Translations under genes and position numbers: made by a program | The notes under the pieces: model-generated | Database searches by the model: none | The model's input: the letters and a program-made list of their open reading frames with translations, nothing else | What the model was told of the DNA's origin: nothing | Origin: UBA8444 sp964003875 | GTDB taxonomy: Bacteria > Bacteroidota > Bacteroidia > Flavobacteriales > UBA7312 | DNA: 12,668 bases | Assembly: GCA_964003875.1 (NCBI GenBank) | Contig: CAXFLH010000037.1 | Span: 1-12,668, forward strand | Reading direction: 5' to 3' | Shown here: positions 12,108-12,668 of the stretch, piece by piece | Numbering within the stretch: the stretch's first letter is position 1 | Layout: the number at the start of each line of letters is the position of its first letter

Positions 12108-12668
12108 ATGAAAACTAACTTAACAATTTTTGCACTTTTTCTCAGCGGATTACTATATGCTCAACGCCCCAATATGGGTGGTTTTGGAGGTAAAAATGCA
12201 TCCTTACATAATGGACAAATTAGCGGCAAATTAGTTGATGCCAAATCGGGCGAAGAGCTAGCTTTTGCCAACATCAGACTATTTAGAAAAAATGATATCC
12301 TCATGGAGGGTACAATTACCGATGAAAAGGGAGCTTTTCAGTTCACCAAATTAGGTCTTGCCGATTACTACTTTTTAGTCAACTATATTGGCTATGAAGA
12401 AACCCGAGTTGATATTTCTCTTAATAAAAACAAAACATTCGTATATCTAAAAAAAGTTAAAGTCGAGCCAGGGGCTGTTAGTCTTGATGAGGTTTCTATA
12501 AACGAAGACAGACCGGTTTACGAAAGTAAAATGGAGAAAATCGTTTACAATGCAGAAAACGATTTGAATGAAGGTTTAGATGATGCAACAGATGTATTAC
12601 GTAAAACGCCACTTTTATCGGTAGATTTAGAGGGTAATGTCAATCTTAGGGGCTCTTCTAACATTAAA
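12108..12668 (+). CDS. TonB-dependent receptor / outer-membrane beta-barrel protein, N-terminal part (cut by window edge)
   Basis: 187 codons are visible with no stop. A signal peptide (1-18, ending L-L-Y-A) is followed by a short glycine-rich linker R-P-N-M-G-G-F-G-G. A CarboxypepD-regulatory-like domain lies at about 36-116, with G-K-L-V-D-A-K-S-G-E, T-D-E-K-G-A-F and G-Y-E-E. A plug-like region starts near 128 with V-L-R-K-T-P-L-L-S-V-D-L-E-G-N-V-N-L-R-G (163-182), which is typical of the Bacteroidetes outer-membrane beta-barrel receptor family rather than of SusC. It differs from the metal receptor upstream and is separated from it by a strong terminator and its own promoter box. The substrate cannot be told from this part. 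Confidence 0.88.
   Translation, partial: MKTNLTIFALFLSGLLYAQRPNMGGFGGKNASLHNGQISGKLVDAKSGEELAFANIRLFRKNDILMEGTITDEKGAFQFTKLGLADYYFLVNYIGYEETRVDISLNKNKTFVYLKKVKVEPGAVSLDEVSINEDRPVYESKMEKIVYNAENDLNEGLDDATDVLRKTPLLSVDLEGNVNLRGSSNIK

Noticed and set aside
1..12668. CRISPR array, tRNA, rRNA, insertion sequence or prophage genes
   Set aside because: No direct-repeat array, cloverleaf, transposase or phage-like protein could be seen on either strand.

Overview
The window reads as chromosomal DNA from a marine Bacteroidetes bacterium, most likely of the Flavobacteriia. The evidence is its AT-rich composition, the absence of Shine-Dalgarno sequences, repeated TAnnTTTG promoter elements (the Bacteroidetes -7 box), a flavobacterial-type proteorhodopsin with a carotene-cleaving blh gene beside it, lipoproteins with an acidic run after the lipid cysteine, and TonB-dependent receptors with an N-terminal carboxypeptidase-regulatory-like domain. 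No rRNA, tRNA, CRISPR array, insertion sequence or phage gene was found.

Left part (1-3294): a minus-strand sialic acid operon, neuA-neuB-neuC, with neuC running off the left edge. Each junction overlaps by 8 nt. Its promoter box lies 4 nt upstream of the neuA start. Upstream are a 293-nt gap holding an open frame without an ATG (possible gene remnant) and a minus-strand FemAB/GNAT-like acyltransferase gene with a TTG start.

Centre (3295-7904): a DUF3089-type alpha/beta-hydrolase lipoprotein gene converges on a umuDC operon (SOS-type mutagenic polymerase V genes, minus strand); their stop codons share TTATAA. Divergent from umuD is a green-type proton-pumping proteorhodopsin with the D-T-E motif, then a strong hairpin terminator, then blh. 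Blh makes retinal, the chromophore of the pump, so the pair is a self-sufficient light-energy module, but the terminator separates the two transcripts or attenuates the second.

Right part (7908-12668): a small thioredoxin-like gene is divergent from a GNAT acetyltransferase gene that overlaps an uncharacterised 133-aa gene. Next comes a compact metal-homeostasis module. A Fur/Zur-type regulator (minus) is divergent from a TonB-dependent receptor and a small Cys/His-rich, probably surface-exposed lipoprotein, ended by a very strong terminator. Two related palindromes, TGCAA-N3-TGTTGC, sit on the -33 and -7 elements of the receptor promoter, so a self-contained regulon (zinc most likely) can be read directly from the sequence. 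The window ends inside a second, different outer-membrane TonB-dependent receptor/beta-barrel gene.

The best candidate for something undescribed is the regulator-receptor-lipoprotein module, in particular the 88-aa lipoprotein. A second pattern of interest is three genes whose -7 box lies exactly 4 nt before the ATG, which predicts leaderless mRNAs.
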